Positions 45,101 to 59,316 of a stretch of DNA of 64,000 nt are shown here, one piece after another (the first letter of the stretch is position 1; each line of letters starts with the position of its first letter). The stretch comes from Typha latifolia (taxonomy: Eukaryota > Streptophyta > Magnoliopsida > Poales > Typhaceae), in assembly GCA_019914945.1 (NCBI GenBank), contig CM034102.1, forward strand, positions 6,561,501 through 6,625,500. The letters are read 5' to 3'. Both the position numbers and the translations under genes were made by a program. The notes under the pieces were generated by a model. The model ran no database searches and was not told the DNA's origin. It was given only the letters and a program-made list of their open reading frames with translations.

Positions 45101-48100
45101 GACATGTGCTGAGTCGATCGTTGTCTGGCACAGCACATATCGGCGGCAAGTGGATCCTTGACTTACATCATGGACCTAAGTCAGACCAACAAATGAGGGA
45201 AGATTATATACTTGTGGGAAAGAGGAGGAGAACAATCCCTATGATTAATGGTGTATAGGAAAATTTGGTAGAGCTTTTGATGGGTGAGATTGGATGACGA
45301 CTTGGGGATAGTAGGGAGGGGAAGGGGAAGATGAGAGAAAGGCTTTTTAAATATTTCACTTTTTTCTCTTTTAAACTAAACAAAATATTCTATGTTGCAA
45401 GTCTATTAGTAGGGGGAGGGGAGGTGTGCCAACAGACATCCTCCAAAAGATCAAGGCGATGGAGAAAGTCAGGCAATGACCCAGAAACTGGACATCATGG
45501 TCTCTTGAATACCTGACGAAGCAGCAATATGTTGATTTATCCGGCTGTGGCAAGGCGTCCAACGAAATACTTTTTAGTGGTGTTCTCCTATGGTATGAGG
45601 CCCCTCAAACTCTTACACAGTAGTCGGAGAAGGGCAATGATTTGCCATACCATCGCCAATTATAAGTTAGATCCATTTAGGCATATCTTTTTATAAGTTG
45701 TGGATCGTCAATTAAGACAATTCGCTCAATTGTCTTCTCCGATCAATCGAGGAGGCATATTCTTTAATCCTGGGCACATTGCAAGGAGTCATCATCTTCT
45801 CCATTCGAAGAGATGAGGGCTCTTGACTGAGGTAAGCTCCTTCGCTATCTCCCTCTTTCCATCTCTCTCCAATATCTCTCCCCACCATCTTTTTGTTTTG
45901 GCAAATTTGCTATTAGCACATGTGCCTTGTCGACCGTCGGCTTACACAACACATACTGGCGCCAAATGGAATCCTTGACTTGCTTCATGGACCCAAGTCA
46001 GGCCAACTAATGAGGGAAGATGATATACTAGTGGTAATTGGATCATATTTATGTAAGCCCTTAAATACAAGTTTAGTTAAATCATTTAAGTCACTAAAAC
46101 AAGTTCAATTAAGTTATGTAAGCCTCTTAATTTGAGTTGTATAAATTTTTAGGGCTAGTTTAACGCAAGTCTTCATTTGAGTCGTATAAACTTTTAGAGT
46201 TAGTCCGAGTAGGACTCATTATACCCGATCTCTATATATAGTGGAGCTGGGCTTCTTTGTTTAACAATCCAAGTATTGAGAAATAAATGAGTTTAGTTAT
46301 TTTATTATTAATGCATTTACTATTTTATTGTAGTCGTTAATTCGTATTTATCTTCATAAGAGTAAATTGTAATTATAGAATCCTTCTAAGCATCTAAATC
46401 CTAGCCACCATTCTTCACCACGATCAACCCTACTTTACAGCCGTCCACCATCAACCTTGGCTGTCTGCCACCTTCCTACGACTGCCATAATATTTATCAA
46501 TCTGTCATAATCTGACATTCCTTCATTATTTTATTTATATTTTTTCATCTAATTTTTGGGTTAGGTGAAACTAAAACTATTAGAATCTTAACTTCTGAGG
46601 CTACCACCATAAAAATTATGATAATTTTCTTACGTATGGATCGTTCTAGATCTAGTTTGTAATAGGAGAACAATCACTATGATTAATGGTATAGAGGAAA
46701 ATAAGGTAGAGGTTTTGATGGGTGAGATTGAATGATGACTTGGGAATAGTAGGGAGAGGAAGGAGAAGACAATAGAAAGGTATTTTAAATATTTCTTTTT
46801 TCAGAAGATAATAGAAAGGTATTTTAAATATTTCTTTTTTCTTTTTTTAAACTAAACAAAATATTCTATGTGCAAGTCTGTTCGTCTTCATTAGGTCCGA
46901 CCTAGCACAAGCATTTTTTGGTGATTAAATTAAAAAGTGGAGGTGTTGATTTAAATAGATTCTTGTTCTTTATGTTCTTTATCTGACTCATTGCTGTCTT
47001 TATCTTTCCATGTCCACCCCCTTATGCTATGCAAGTATGAAGTAGGAGTCAATTATAGCAGTACTTAAAGTTCTTCATCTAAGTTGTCCCTCTTGCTAGA
47101 AGATCTAGCTCTTGCTAGGACTTGCACTACTACTCCCACAGGCAACACTTCCTTTAACATGGCCGAATCCAAATCAGCGGATCGATTCCTACATGTGTGT
47201 TTGTCTGTTAGTTTGCTTGCAATTCTTAGTTCTCCTTTTCATTTTCATTACTTTCCACATTGTCATGCCAACGAGTTCAATGTGTAGTAGATCTTAATGC
47301 TCCTTACAAATCATTTTAGTTTTTCTTTTCTATTTTTGTTGTTTTTATCCTTCATATTTATGTAGTCCCGCATCTGTAATCTAATTTCTTTGCTTACCTA
47401 CGGTTATGGAACTACGTTGCCTCATCCCAGTCAAACATTTTTAAGTGGATTACCACACTACTCATCTCCTTAACACAATAGAGGCATGTCTTCTATCTCA
47501 ATCATTCCTGACTATCTTGTAATGGTGCCACCTAATATCATAATTGATGGGCTTCCTGTCTTTAGGAGTCATTACCAATCTATTAGTTCTATATGAATAA
47601 GTTCCAAACAATTAGATGATGGTACTAACTTGGTACTTGGTCACTGCATGCAAATGGGCACCAACTTGTGATAATAACTAATAACAATTGAAAAAGAGAC
47701 TTGCGTAATTTTTTTCCTCTCTTTCAGTGTACTAGTAAATTTCTAGTTGTCGAATTTGCGGAAGGTTATTTAATTTGCTGCCTCTCAGAGTTCATTGGAA
47801 ATGATAGAGAAAGGGGAGGAGCACAACAGATGAAAAGAGGGGGCAGGGAGGGAGGTAGGTCGTGCTTTACCAGATGAAAAATCCTATGAGTCACGTAGGC
47901 CCTATTTAGTTTATTCGACTTGGATGCTTGGTTGATTTAAGCCATTTCAGGCGTTTTGACAGAAACAGTATAAGTTTACAAGTAGTTGGTTTTCAGGTAC
48001 TTCTCTGGATCAGGTCTGGCCGAGGCCAATTCGTTTTGGCTGAAATTGGTTTGTTTTAGCCGATTTGACAAAGCAGCCAATATGATCCATATGCATTGCT

Positions 48101-48807
48101 CCTTTTTTGAGTTGCCGATACCGATATCGGTACTTATATTCTTAATAATTTCTTCCCATATACATGTGTTATATAATTGACGTTCAATGTTGATCCAATA
48201 TTAATGATCGAAATTCTCATCCTAATGGACACTTCCCCACGTTTCATGTGATTGCATATGCTAGCCTTCAGAAATTGTTCACTAATGTACTATGTTGCCA
48301 AGTAGGAAGGAACAATTCTTACCATCACTTTGTGATTCAAAGAAGTGATAATATATAGACTTGCATTGTGATTTGGCTGAAGTGGGGAACCTGTGTGATA
48401 TAGGGTTACAGGTCTAGCTTTGTCAAATCATCCTTAAGAATCTGGTTGGCTATGAGGTCCTTTTGGTAATTATAGTCTTATCTCTCATCTATTTATGGTA
48501 ATTAGCCCACACTTGTTGTCTTGAATAACTCAAGTTAAATAAATGTTACATCATTTTTTCAGGCGCTGTCTGCAACTGCATTCTTCCTGAGGCCTTGAAG
48601 ATTTCTGCTATTCACCAAGATCCAGACGACCATGCTGAAGATGGTGAGAAAAGAAGGTTGACAAGTGCTCTAAGCTGCTTTTCTTCAATCTCCATGCGCC
48701 AGAGGCCACTTTCAGCATCTTGTCTGTTCCTCCCCTCTCCCTTAAAAGGGTGCCTTTCATCATGGGAGTTTAGAAGGTCCAGTTCCATTGCTTTGAAGGA
48801 GAGGTAA
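42136..48807 (+). CDS. DeSI-like PPPDE cysteine peptidase (deSUMOylase/deubiquitinase-like)
   Basis: Three coding exons: 42136-42346, 43048-43335, 48563-48807 (211, 288 and 245 bp; 247 codons plus TAA). Junctions are canonical: GAAG|GTATTG to TTTGCAG|TTTATG, and GATAG|GTAGTA to TTTTCAG|GCGCTG. The joined protein has the PPPDE fold: VYLNVYDLTPMNGYVYWAG, then catalytic His66 in GIFHSG, GVEYAFGAHDYSMSGVFEV, and catalytic Cys140 in LITKNCNHFCKDIC. KWVNRLARIG runs across the second junction into CNCILPEALKIS, a pattern shared by plant deSI-like proteins. The C-terminal tail is Ser-rich and variable. Members remove SUMO or ubiquitin; substrate here unknown. The last intron (43336-48562) has taken up several transposons, yet the coding parts are intact. 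Reading past the 43335 donor would give a short alternative C-terminus ending at 43364. Confidence 0.93.
43631..44600. repeat. LTR-like repeat fragment interrupted by a MITE
   Basis: The parts 43631-43810 and 44466-44600 are the reverse complement of 55870-56150 (shared: TTTGACTAGATTTAGAGATA, AAATGGGAATCAAACTTGAA, AATCAAAAG, CATCAAGACAC). The left end TGTTGGAGGAAATATG looks like a Ty1-type LTR start. The copy at 56 kb lacks the MITE, so it gives the empty site. Confidence 0.7.
43811..44465. mobile_element. hAT-type MITE with perfect 8-bp duplication
   Basis: Ends CAAGGTTCC...GGAACCTTG, flanked by exact CTTAATAC (43803-43810 and 44466-44473). Both ends are rich in GGGATCGGCCG words, giving several internal palindromes (GTATCGGCC repeated in tandem at 43868-43910). 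The middle has AT-rich sequence and a (GAAA)n/GA-rich tract (44155-44260). The small frames it opens on both strands are low-complexity. It lies in the last intron of the DeSI-like gene. Confidence 0.9.
44670..46895. repeat. Tandem duplication of a 0.75 kb block in the DeSI intron
   Basis: Unit 1 (44670 to about 45410) and unit 2 (about 45410-46895) share, in order: GAGGTG(C/T)(A/G)C, AATTATAAGTTAGATCCATT, GGGCACATTGCAAGGAGTCA, CTCTTGACTGAGGTAAGCTC, CAATATCTCTCCCCACCATC, AATGAGGGAAGAT, GGAGAACAATC and AACAAAATATTCTATG. Unit 2 is longer by about 100 bp near 45470-45570 and by a solo LTR (46033-46664). A GAGGTAAGCTCC word in each unit looks like a splice donor, but I recognise no coding sequence. 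Confidence 0.85.
46033..46664 (+). mobile_element. Solo LTR, family B, copy 3
   Basis: Plus-orientation relative of 18939-20467 and 9028-9815: TATATATAGTGG TATA region near 46232, GCCGTCCACCATCAACC, AAAATTATGATAATTTTCTTACGT, and the end GATCTAGTTTGTAATA. Unit 1 of the surrounding duplication (about 45190-45230) shows the sequence without it, placing the insertion after the unit was duplicated. The left limit is inferred from that comparison; no exact duplication is seen. Confidence 0.7.
46900..48560. other. Remainder of the last DeSI intron
   Basis: No exon seen. Around 47995-48140 there are GATCAGGTCTGGCCGAGG and GATACCGATATCGGTA words that resemble the GATCGGCC-rich MITE ends, possibly an old relative. 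The frames at 47084-47297 are not recognised. Confidence 0.4.
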
Positions 48808-49556
48808 GTGGTTCATTGTCCTGCTGTTTATATCCCACCAATGGGCAGCAAGTGGGTTTGAGGCGCTTCTTTTTTTTCACCGGAAAAGCTACGAACAAGT
48901 CTCAGGATGCAATTCAGAAGTAATAGCTTGCCAATATGCAGTATCCAAGAGATCCTCATTGAAAGGAAGCTATGGTAGGGTTTGTGCTGTTCTTGGTGTA
49001 AGTGCCCACAAAACTCGTATCTTTCTTTACGTGTAACTTTTGTTGATCGATGCAGTTATCGAGTTACTCTTCCGATGCTCTTCATTCCCTAAGATGTCAA
49101 ATGCTTGATGAGTTTTCTCACGGTTTGCACTGATGTACCTCTGTCTTATGCTTTGTGAGCTCTGGATTATTTTCATGGAGTAGCAGGAACAGACACCTAT
49201 TGTATTTAATCAGCTATTATTTGAAGTATTTTTTGAGTAGTTGTGAGTTGTGATCAAGTCTTGATGTCGATATATACTTTCATAGTGCATTCAGGAAGAG
49301 CATACAGAAAATATAAGCAACTCCGGTGCTTAGATATTCCACTCTTCTACCTTCAAAAGAAAAAGAAAAAAAGATATTCCACTCTTTATAAAGGATAACA
49401 ATATAAGTTACACAAAATAAAGGAATATAACAGATAGGAGGCAGTACGTTAGTATATGCGTAAATGATGTAATCCGGCGCTTTAGATACTCCATTCTTTA
49501 TCAGAATATGTCATTTTATACGTTTAGTAAGAATATATTTGGATTCCTTCAACGAA
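48808..49556 (+). other. 3' untranslated and downstream region of the DeSI-like gene
   Basis: AT-rich sequence after the TAA. A poly(A) site cannot be placed with confidence. Two near copies of a phrase TAGATA(C/T)TCCA(C/T)TCTTTA at about 49332-49395 and 49480-49500. Confidence 0.4.
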
Positions 49557-49628
49557 GTCGTTGTAGTATAGTGGTAAGTATTTCCGCCTGTCACGCGGAC
49601 GACCCGGGTTCGATCCCCGGCAACGGCG
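49557..49628 (+). tRNA. tRNA-Asp (GTC)
   Basis: 72 nt, no intron. Acceptor stem GTCGTTG/CAACGGC with discriminator G; D arm with TAGTATAGTGGTAAG (A box); anticodon stem-loop TCCGC-CTGTCAC-GCGGA with anticodon GTC at 49590-49592; T arm CCGGG-TTCGATC-CCCGG (B box). From memory, plant tRNA-Asp genes usually have a C-G first pair in the anticodon stem (CCCGC/GCGGG). Here both sides differ (T-A), so pairing is kept. A TTTTT run follows within 5 bp. Expected to be functional. Confidence 0.95.
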
Positions 49629-49632
49629 TCTA

Positions 49633-49637
49633 TTTTT
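49633..49637 (+). terminator. RNA polymerase III terminator
   Basis: TTTTT starting 5 nt after the discriminator base of tRNA-Asp; a second T-rich run follows downstream. Confidence 0.8.
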
Positions 49638-49774
49638 GTCTCGTTTTACTCTTTTTTTACGAAAGACAACTTTAGTGTACTTTTTTTAATGACAATACGA
49701 ATCAATGCTCATAACAATCCTTTCTATTTTTGTTTCAACATGTTATGTTTTCTCACACTATGACTTAAAGTAAT

Positions 49775-50230
49775 AGGAAATTTATAAAAAATTTATATTT
49801 AGAGTTTTTTATAAATCACACCTTATATTTTATCAATTTTATAATTCACACCCCATCTTTAAAGATTTTATAATTTGACTCTTATTTTTTCTCTATAATT
49901 TTTATTTAACAATCCAAATTAACTTAGATGATACTAGAAAAAAAAATTCGGTTAAAATATAAAAAATAATTTATAAATATCTAAATTACCCCTGGCTTTT
50001 TTATTTTTTTTTTCTTTCCAAAGAAGAAGAGGAGGAGGAGGAGAATGGGGGATGATGAGGAAAGGCGAGGACGACAATGGTGAAGGAGGTAGGTAGAGAG
50101 ATGGTGAAAAAATTTAAAAAGTAAGAGAAAATGGTGGAGAGAAAAAGTGGAGTGGTGCTACAAAATTCTCAAAATAGTGTGTGAATCATAAGATAAATAT
50201 AATATAAGGTGTCATTTGTAAATATCCTTT
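49775..50230. mobile_element. AT-rich MITE-like repeat (uninterrupted copy)
   Basis: The left part (TTTATAAATCACACCTTATA) and the right part in reverse complement (TTTACAAATGACACCTTATA) form inverted ends. The left half matches 9925-10024 plus 11130-11275 and shows TCTATAATTTTTATTTAAC at about 49891 where the other copy has the 1.1 kb element. The centre holds a GAGGAGGAGGAG-rich stretch (50020-50045). Confidence 0.6.
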
Positions 50231-52400
50231 ATCCAATCCTCACATTTTGCTTTTAATGCTTCCAAAATATCCTGCATTAATTTTCATCCAACAGAAGCTA
50301 AATATATTAATTCTGAAAATTAAAAAAAGAAAAAAAGAACAACCCCAATATACCTCTACTTTGATCTTAAACTATGATTCCCCTTTAACTCTAACATTAA
50401 CCTTACAAAACTTACTCAATGTTATTTAGATTATTTTATATCTATAGTTAATTTAACTTATATATATATATATAGTAGATATTCATTAAAAAAATTAAAA
50501 TAATTAAATACTCGCGTGTGAATAATAAATAAAAGAAAAATACAGAACGTTTTTGTTAAATTTCCTGAAATTAAATTATGCTTCAATGATGAAGTTTTCA
50601 ACGGTGGTCAATGTTGATTATTCTAAATTGTGCTCTTCATGGCCAGGTAACAGAGGATCTTGGGCCCTTCCCCGTCATCAACTGTTTGTTGGAGCTTTGT
50701 GAAGCACAAAGCCAATCATTCACTGATCCGTACAAAAGACATAATAATTGCAAATTGCTATCTTTGTGGGATGTTCCAAATTTGATGCTTGCCACCAAAA
50801 ACATATGGAATACTCTTATTAAGGAATTAAGAAGGTTTTGTCACCTTCCTATCCTTTCCTAATCAAACTTGAGACTAGGCAAAAGAGTTCTATGATACGC
50901 CAAAAGACATCTCTAATTGTATCAGTAAACTTGTGGAGATAAGAGAAAGCTTCTAACTTCAATTTTTTTTTTTTTTTGGTCACTATGATGTTGAAGAACA
51001 AACAAATCAAGATATTCTCTGATATCCTTCATTTGTTCTTCGTTAACGCCTATACCTGATGTATCTCTATACAAAGATCAGAGAGTGAAATTAACAGACA
51101 CTGATAGAAAACCCTGATAGGAGATTCATTTGGTCCTTTAAAGATGGTGGGCTGCTTCAGATTAGTTGATGTGGGTCTTTCATTGGTCCCAACTCTAGTT
51201 CTTGAGGTGAGGATTTCAGGGGTGTTTGGTAGATGAGCTCTATCATAAACACAAGCAGCAGCTACTGCAGGCCTAACACAGGCACTCCTCACATGGAATA
51301 AGTTCTCTATTGTGTCCCTTCTACCCAACAAGCCACTCACTTGGTTAGGAAATAAATGATTGCCAGATAACTACAACCCCTTTAACTAATTGTACTGAAG
51401 CGTCTCAACTGTGCTTCTACTGTTAGTATGTTTAGGAAATATTTCTTACGAGCAAAAGTAAAAGGCACAAAAAAAAAAGAATATTATGCTCATTATAAAA
51501 AAGAAGAAGTCTACAAAATTCAGCAAGCATTTCAATTTTTTTGAGAGGCTACTAAGTTTTCAAGCAAATAAAAGGCAAAAGGAATTATGTTATTCTTTAA
51601 AAATAAAAAAATAAAAGTTGAGCAAATCCAGCAAGCATCTCAATCTTTTGAGAGAGTACTAAATTTATTGCTTTCAAGAAAATGGTAAAGATACAAGGAG
51701 TTATATTCTCCATTAGAAAATTTATTGCTTTCAATTGCCACTCCTGATGCTCTATTTACTAAGAGATGTCAAGAGGGAAGGAATCAGAAGCCCTAATTGA
51801 ATTTTATCTTGATGAATCAATCAGAGTTCCAGAAAAAAAGTTCCAACAAATAGATGACCTAAGATTGTTTATGCCTTTCAAAGTGAAATTGGGCAACCAT
51901 TGATACTATGAGCAAATAATGCAGCTCTTTGCAGTTTTTCTACAACTTTGATTTCCGTAGAAGTGGCACTTGAGGTTTATAATGCACGCATATCTTCAGC
52001 AATGTGTACACCATCTTAAACTTTACCAAAGTAAAAGAAAGATTGGTATCACTAGTGCAATTAACTTCGTTCTCTTTTCTAAATGTTTTTACTGAAGGAC
52101 ATGAAAGCTTCAGTCCAATTGATCAATTGAGAATATCCCAGAGAAAATTGAAATGCATTTTGATAAATAATTAATCAAATGATGCCGTGTCAAATAGACT
52201 ACAAGTCTACAAGCACTGATCGTTGGAGCTGAGGAAAGTTGCCTCCACATTCTTTCTCAACATTTACACAACTAGCAGCAGCAGCAGCAACAGCATCAGA
52301 CTTAATCACAGATATACATATAGACTTAAATGCAATTGCTGCCAAACTATGAGCTGAGAACACAATGCCATTGGATTGAAAGCAATGAAAAAGAAAAACG
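50231..52400. other. Intergenic stretch with two unassigned open frames
   Basis: A (TA)n run lies at 50460-50474. The plus frame 50611-50862 (VTEDLGPFPVINCLLELCEA) and the minus frame 51340-51050 (RRDTIENLFHVRSACVRPA) have unbiased, protein-like composition, but I recognise neither and see no supported exon structure. Either could be a remnant or an exon of an unrecognised gene. The rest is AT-rich with the 3' flank of the BZR gene at its right end. Confidence 0.3.
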
Positions 52401-52529
52401 TCGGCATGGAAGCAACATAATTACACTAAGGAGTTAACCGAGCACCATGTGAACAAACGTAAATCTCAGAGTCATCAAGATGAATCTGAATCCATGAAGC
52501 ACGACGACAAGGTGGCAGGTGAACAACCT

Positions 52530-54860
<2,331 letters not shown>

Positions 54861-54869
54861 AGAGAATGA

Positions 54870-57640
54870 CCGAAACGCCCTGCTTTTCTCGGGATTTTAG
54901 CTTCCTAATCTTGGATTAGGTGCCCAAATCCTAATGGGTATATCTTTTTAAGTTACTTGTAATACTTATATGACACCTACTGATGTACTGAAATATCTTA
55001 CGTAATAGTATTCTTTTGAAAGTAATAAAACAAGAGAATTGAAAATAATACAAAGTCTAACAGCGTTTATTAGAGAGCTATTAGTATTAACTCGGATGAT
55101 GCAATATGAAAATTATAGGCAAAATAAAGGTGTTAAAGCAAACAAAAAAGAAAGGCTCCGTTTTTTTTAACGACGGTGTTAATTATAAATTACTGAAACG
55201 TAGGGTGTTATTTGAATATTTTTCTCCTTTTATTTTTGATGGCAAAGGAGACAGTAGCAGAGTCTTCGGTCCTTGGTTTGACCGAGCGCATTAACGGTAA
55301 GTTCAAACGGAAAGGGAAAGTAATTAGTGAAATTTACGCACCACTCGCCCCTTTTGTGCTGCTTTAATATTCGCGCCGTCGTGGTCTCGCTTCCGTTTGA
55401 TAATCTTTTGTTGCAAATTGTGGTCTGGATTGAGTGAGTCTGCACGGGTGTCTGGTCGTCCAATTTGGTTGGACTTTGAGTCAATCGATCACTAGTTCTG
55501 GTTCTCCCTGTAGGGTTATGTACTAATGTTACTTTGCCTCCTGCACCTTATAGAGGAGTTCTCTTGTGTTATTTTTTAAATTTTATCACTGAGTGTGAGA
55601 AGTTTTGCACACATGTTTGATTATTTGATCCAGTAGACCAAAATTTGTTGATTGGCATCTTTTATCATCAAAGCACTTGCTTTGAAGATTTTAGAGGCAA
55701 TCTTCTTCCCAAAATATAGTTAATTATATAATTTTTATGTAAGAGGTTATTTAAACTTTACAGTATTAGATTATTGTGGGGGAATTGTAACTAAGTTTTA
55801 TATTAATTGCTTGGTGAAATAAAATTAATCGGTTTTAGATGATTCTTTTTTTCTCTATGAGAGAGAAGTTAGACACCTTAAAAAATGTGTCTTAATGTGC
55901 TTGGCTTTTGATTTTCTACTGTCACTTTTTGCACCCCGACTTAAGTTCGAATTTTATAGTTAGAGTAGTATAAAGTTTTTATCTCCTATTTTATTTTGGT
56001 TTTCAAGTTTGATTCCCATTTAGTTTTTCTGATCTAATAGGACTCTATTTTTCTAATCCAATTAGGATTTGGTTTTCAATTTTGACTTAAATTTTATTTT
56101 CTATATCTCTAAATCTAGTCAAATTAAAAATTATATTTCCTTCAAATTTTTAATTGATATGAAAACAGATTCCTCTTATCTTAAAAGTGATTCTTAAGAT
56201 ATGAATTTACTTAGATGACCGATTTACGATTAAACTTTCTCTTCTAGAATCTAGAATGAAGGCCATCTTAAAATTAATTGTTGAATGTATTAATGTCAGT
56301 AATCTATGGGTACTTTCTTCCTAGTAAAAAATTAAGAGAAAACATGATACCAAAGCCCATTAATATGTAGGAAAAGACTGGTCACCATCTTTTAACTTAG
56401 GACGAGTTCAGATACATAAGTACTCTGCGAAATTATAAAGAACCATAAGATATACTTAGAGAAACTTTCTAAACTTTAAAAATTCATCACTTTTTTTAAG
56501 ACTCTTAGTAGGATAGACAAATTGGAGACTTTCAACGAATTCTATGTCAGACTAATTGATATTATCAAATCGAACTTCAATCTTAACAAAACGAGTGCAG
56601 AAAGCAATGCCATGACAACAATTTCATGTGGTTTTCGTAGCGTGTGGAGGCTAGTGTAGTTTCGACCATTTAAAGCAAGGTGTGTTGATTGGTAGAGACT
56701 CCTCCAACTTTTTTTTCTGGTAGATGAAGGCTAGTGTAGTTTCTTAATTCTTTAGTTTGCTCAGTTTGGTGTAGTTGTGTGATCAGATTGCTTTTGTAAT
56801 TGAATTTTTATACGCAGTTCCAATGTAATGAGAATGACATTTGAAGAGAAGTTTTGACCTATTTGTACTCAATTACAAATAACTTTAGTTCTTTAGTAAT
56901 TTTTATGTAAGAACTTCTCTTCAAATGTAATTACAAATAACTACACTCTCTTCAAATCTAAACTCAATTAAAGTAAACAAAAACGTTGTGTCTGACTAGA
57001 AATTTTATTTGTTCTATTTGTATCTCTTACTTGAGTATCATTCTAGCACTCTCATACTTGAGTGTGTTATTGAGTTTAAATTTGCTTGTTTTATTTTTAT
57101 GCCTTACTTGAATATCATTTTAGCTTATTAGGTCAGAGTAGAAATAGAGAACTTGAGTGCTCATTTTTATCCTTAATGCATGATATGTACTGAATATATT
57201 AATGAATGTATCAGGTTAAGTTCGCATTAAGGTCTGATCCATATTCTATTTGTAATTTCTATACATTTAATATCATATCTATATTTGATTTGTATCCGTA
57301 TTTATTTAGTTAGAATATATTTTAAATTTTACTATTTATCTAATATCTATATTCAAACTAAAAATATCAATTAGAACGCGTATTAAGTACTACCGAAATC
57401 CACCTCTAGAGGAGGTGATCTAATTCAACAAGGACTTGAAGGGGTTTTTTTTTTTTTATGTATGAGTGCATGTACTTTGCACCCTTGCTATTTGATCTGG
57501 TATTGGATCTAGTGATTTGTCCCATGTTTTTTTTTTATTTGACTAAGGAGAGGGTTTTCTATCTAAGTCATATATATATTATCTTTTTGGTACCTGAGAT
57601 TCTATTTTATATCCATATTTATATGTTTATCGATATAGTT
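54870..57640. other. Intergenic AT-rich DNA
   Basis: Apart from the repeat at 55870-56150 I see no gene. Around 56480-56600 one plus frame contains IDKLETFNEFYVRLIDIIKS, which could be a remnant of a Ty1-type gag; weak. Near 56820-56990 the phrase AATGTAATTACAAATAACT and its neighbours are repeated in short inverted and direct form. Confidence 0.4.
55870..56150 (-). repeat. LTR-like repeat fragment, copy without MITE
   Basis: Reverse complement matches 43631-43810 joined to 44466-44600. At 55968-55975 the minus strand reads CTTTATAC where the other copy has CTTAATAC-MITE-CTTAATAC. Confidence 0.75.
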
Positions 57641-57648
57641 TAAATTAA

Positions 57649-58038
57649 GAAAATTTGCATATAATACTTTATTTTTTTTAACAAAATTAATATTTACACT
57701 CTATATTTTTGTTATTTGTAAATCGTGTAATATGGTTTAGTGAATATGTGCATAAAACATCTTAGATTAGATTTGAATTAATACCTTGAAAATATTCCTT
57801 TAAGTAGAGATATTTTATGTCTAAAATGACTTAAATTTTCTTAGTATGACTTAGTTGAGAGTATTTTTATAATTATTTTTAATCTAGTTAATTTAACTCA
57901 GATGTTTAATTAAGTTTAATTAACATATTTAATTGTATATATTTGCCAAATTATATTGTTCGATTTACAAATAGTAAAAATGTATAGTGTAAACTATAAT
58001 TTTATTTAAAAAATAGATTGTTATATGCAAATTTTCCT
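57649..58038. mobile_element. Candidate AT-rich MITE
   Basis: Left end GAAAATTTGCATATAATACT and right end, reverse complement GGAAAATTTGCATATAACA, stay alignable for about 85 bp (further shared words TTTACACT(C/A)TA and TATTTGTAAATCG). Length 390 bp, no coding sequence. Target duplication not clear; superfamily unassigned. Confidence 0.6.
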
Positions 58039-58039
58039 T

Positions 58040-59310
58040 TCAAATATTATGAAAATAGTGAAATAAATGTAGAATAAATGGATTTGATATTTTTATGTGA
58101 ATGAGAAATATTTAGAATAAATAATATAATTTACAAACTTAAGTATGATTATCTTTTTTTACAACTTTACAAAATGAACTAGGATATATTCTGACATCAA
58201 ATCTATATTTGTGTCCTTATTTAGCTAATATAATAAGAAAGTTTACTGTCCAATCATTGTCTATGTAGGACATTTCCACCAAAAAGTCTTTTTAAGTTTT
58301 AATTACGGTGAGATTGGGCTCTTAAAAACTATATGCGCCCATCTTTTTACATTAAATTTATATATTTCTATAACCAGTGTGGACAATTTACACAAAAAAT
58401 GCACACAACAGTCTAGTCATATTGTTACCAAAATTTAGATATTTTTTAGTACAAATGCGGACATTTTAAACTTAATTATATTTTATTTTAGTTTTTTTTA
58501 AAAATTCATCAGTGAAAAAAGATAACTGCAATGAGTCCATAAATATATCTGAAAAAGAAAAAAAGAGGAAATAATACATATATGGGTTTGCTACTATTCC
58601 ATCAGTATCCATCCGTTTCCACCCAAAATAATGGACCATCTTATTCATACAAAGAACCGAGAGGATTGAGTCTCCTCCAGGGGTGTCGCCTATGGAAACC
58701 TTACTTCGATTCTTCAGAGAATCTACAGCAGTAACAGCTCAAAACCATCACCAAGCAAACAGAAACAGAAGGCATGACTTTTGATGCAACATTTAAGTGC
58801 TATTGCCAACATAACACCAATCAATGAAGACTAAACTGAGGTCCATTACAGAAACATTAATCAAAATTGACAATTAGTCTTCAACTTTTTCACCTCCCAA
58901 CTAGATAACAATTAACATCCACATCTCAATAAGATTCAAATCTCGGATCAACCCAATAGAATTATATTTATAATCTTAGCTAGTTTGAACATGAAGATTG
59001 CATCTCTGAACTGCAACTTAATGAATTATGGAGACATACAGGAGACATAGATTTGTTTCCACAAGATGATTTCTCATAATTATGGTTTACCATCATAAAA
59101 AGATGGGAAGTTGTGGTCTATACAACAGAAATTCCTACAGTACTAACTTATGATATATTTGAAAAGAAAACCTCCTGACTTCACACCAACTCAGGAGCTC
59201 TTGTGCAGAGAAAAGAATTGAAAAAATCAACTTGACTTTGAGAGGAACATTGGAAAATGACGGATCCAAAAAGGAGAAAGAGAAAAAAATATAAACTTTG
59301 GAAAAAAATG
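58040..59310. other. Intergenic and 3' flank of the URGT-type gene
   Basis: AT-rich; no gene recognised. The part nearest 59317 should hold the 3' untranslated region of the minus-strand transporter gene. Confidence 0.4.
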
Positions 59311-59316
59311 ATATAA

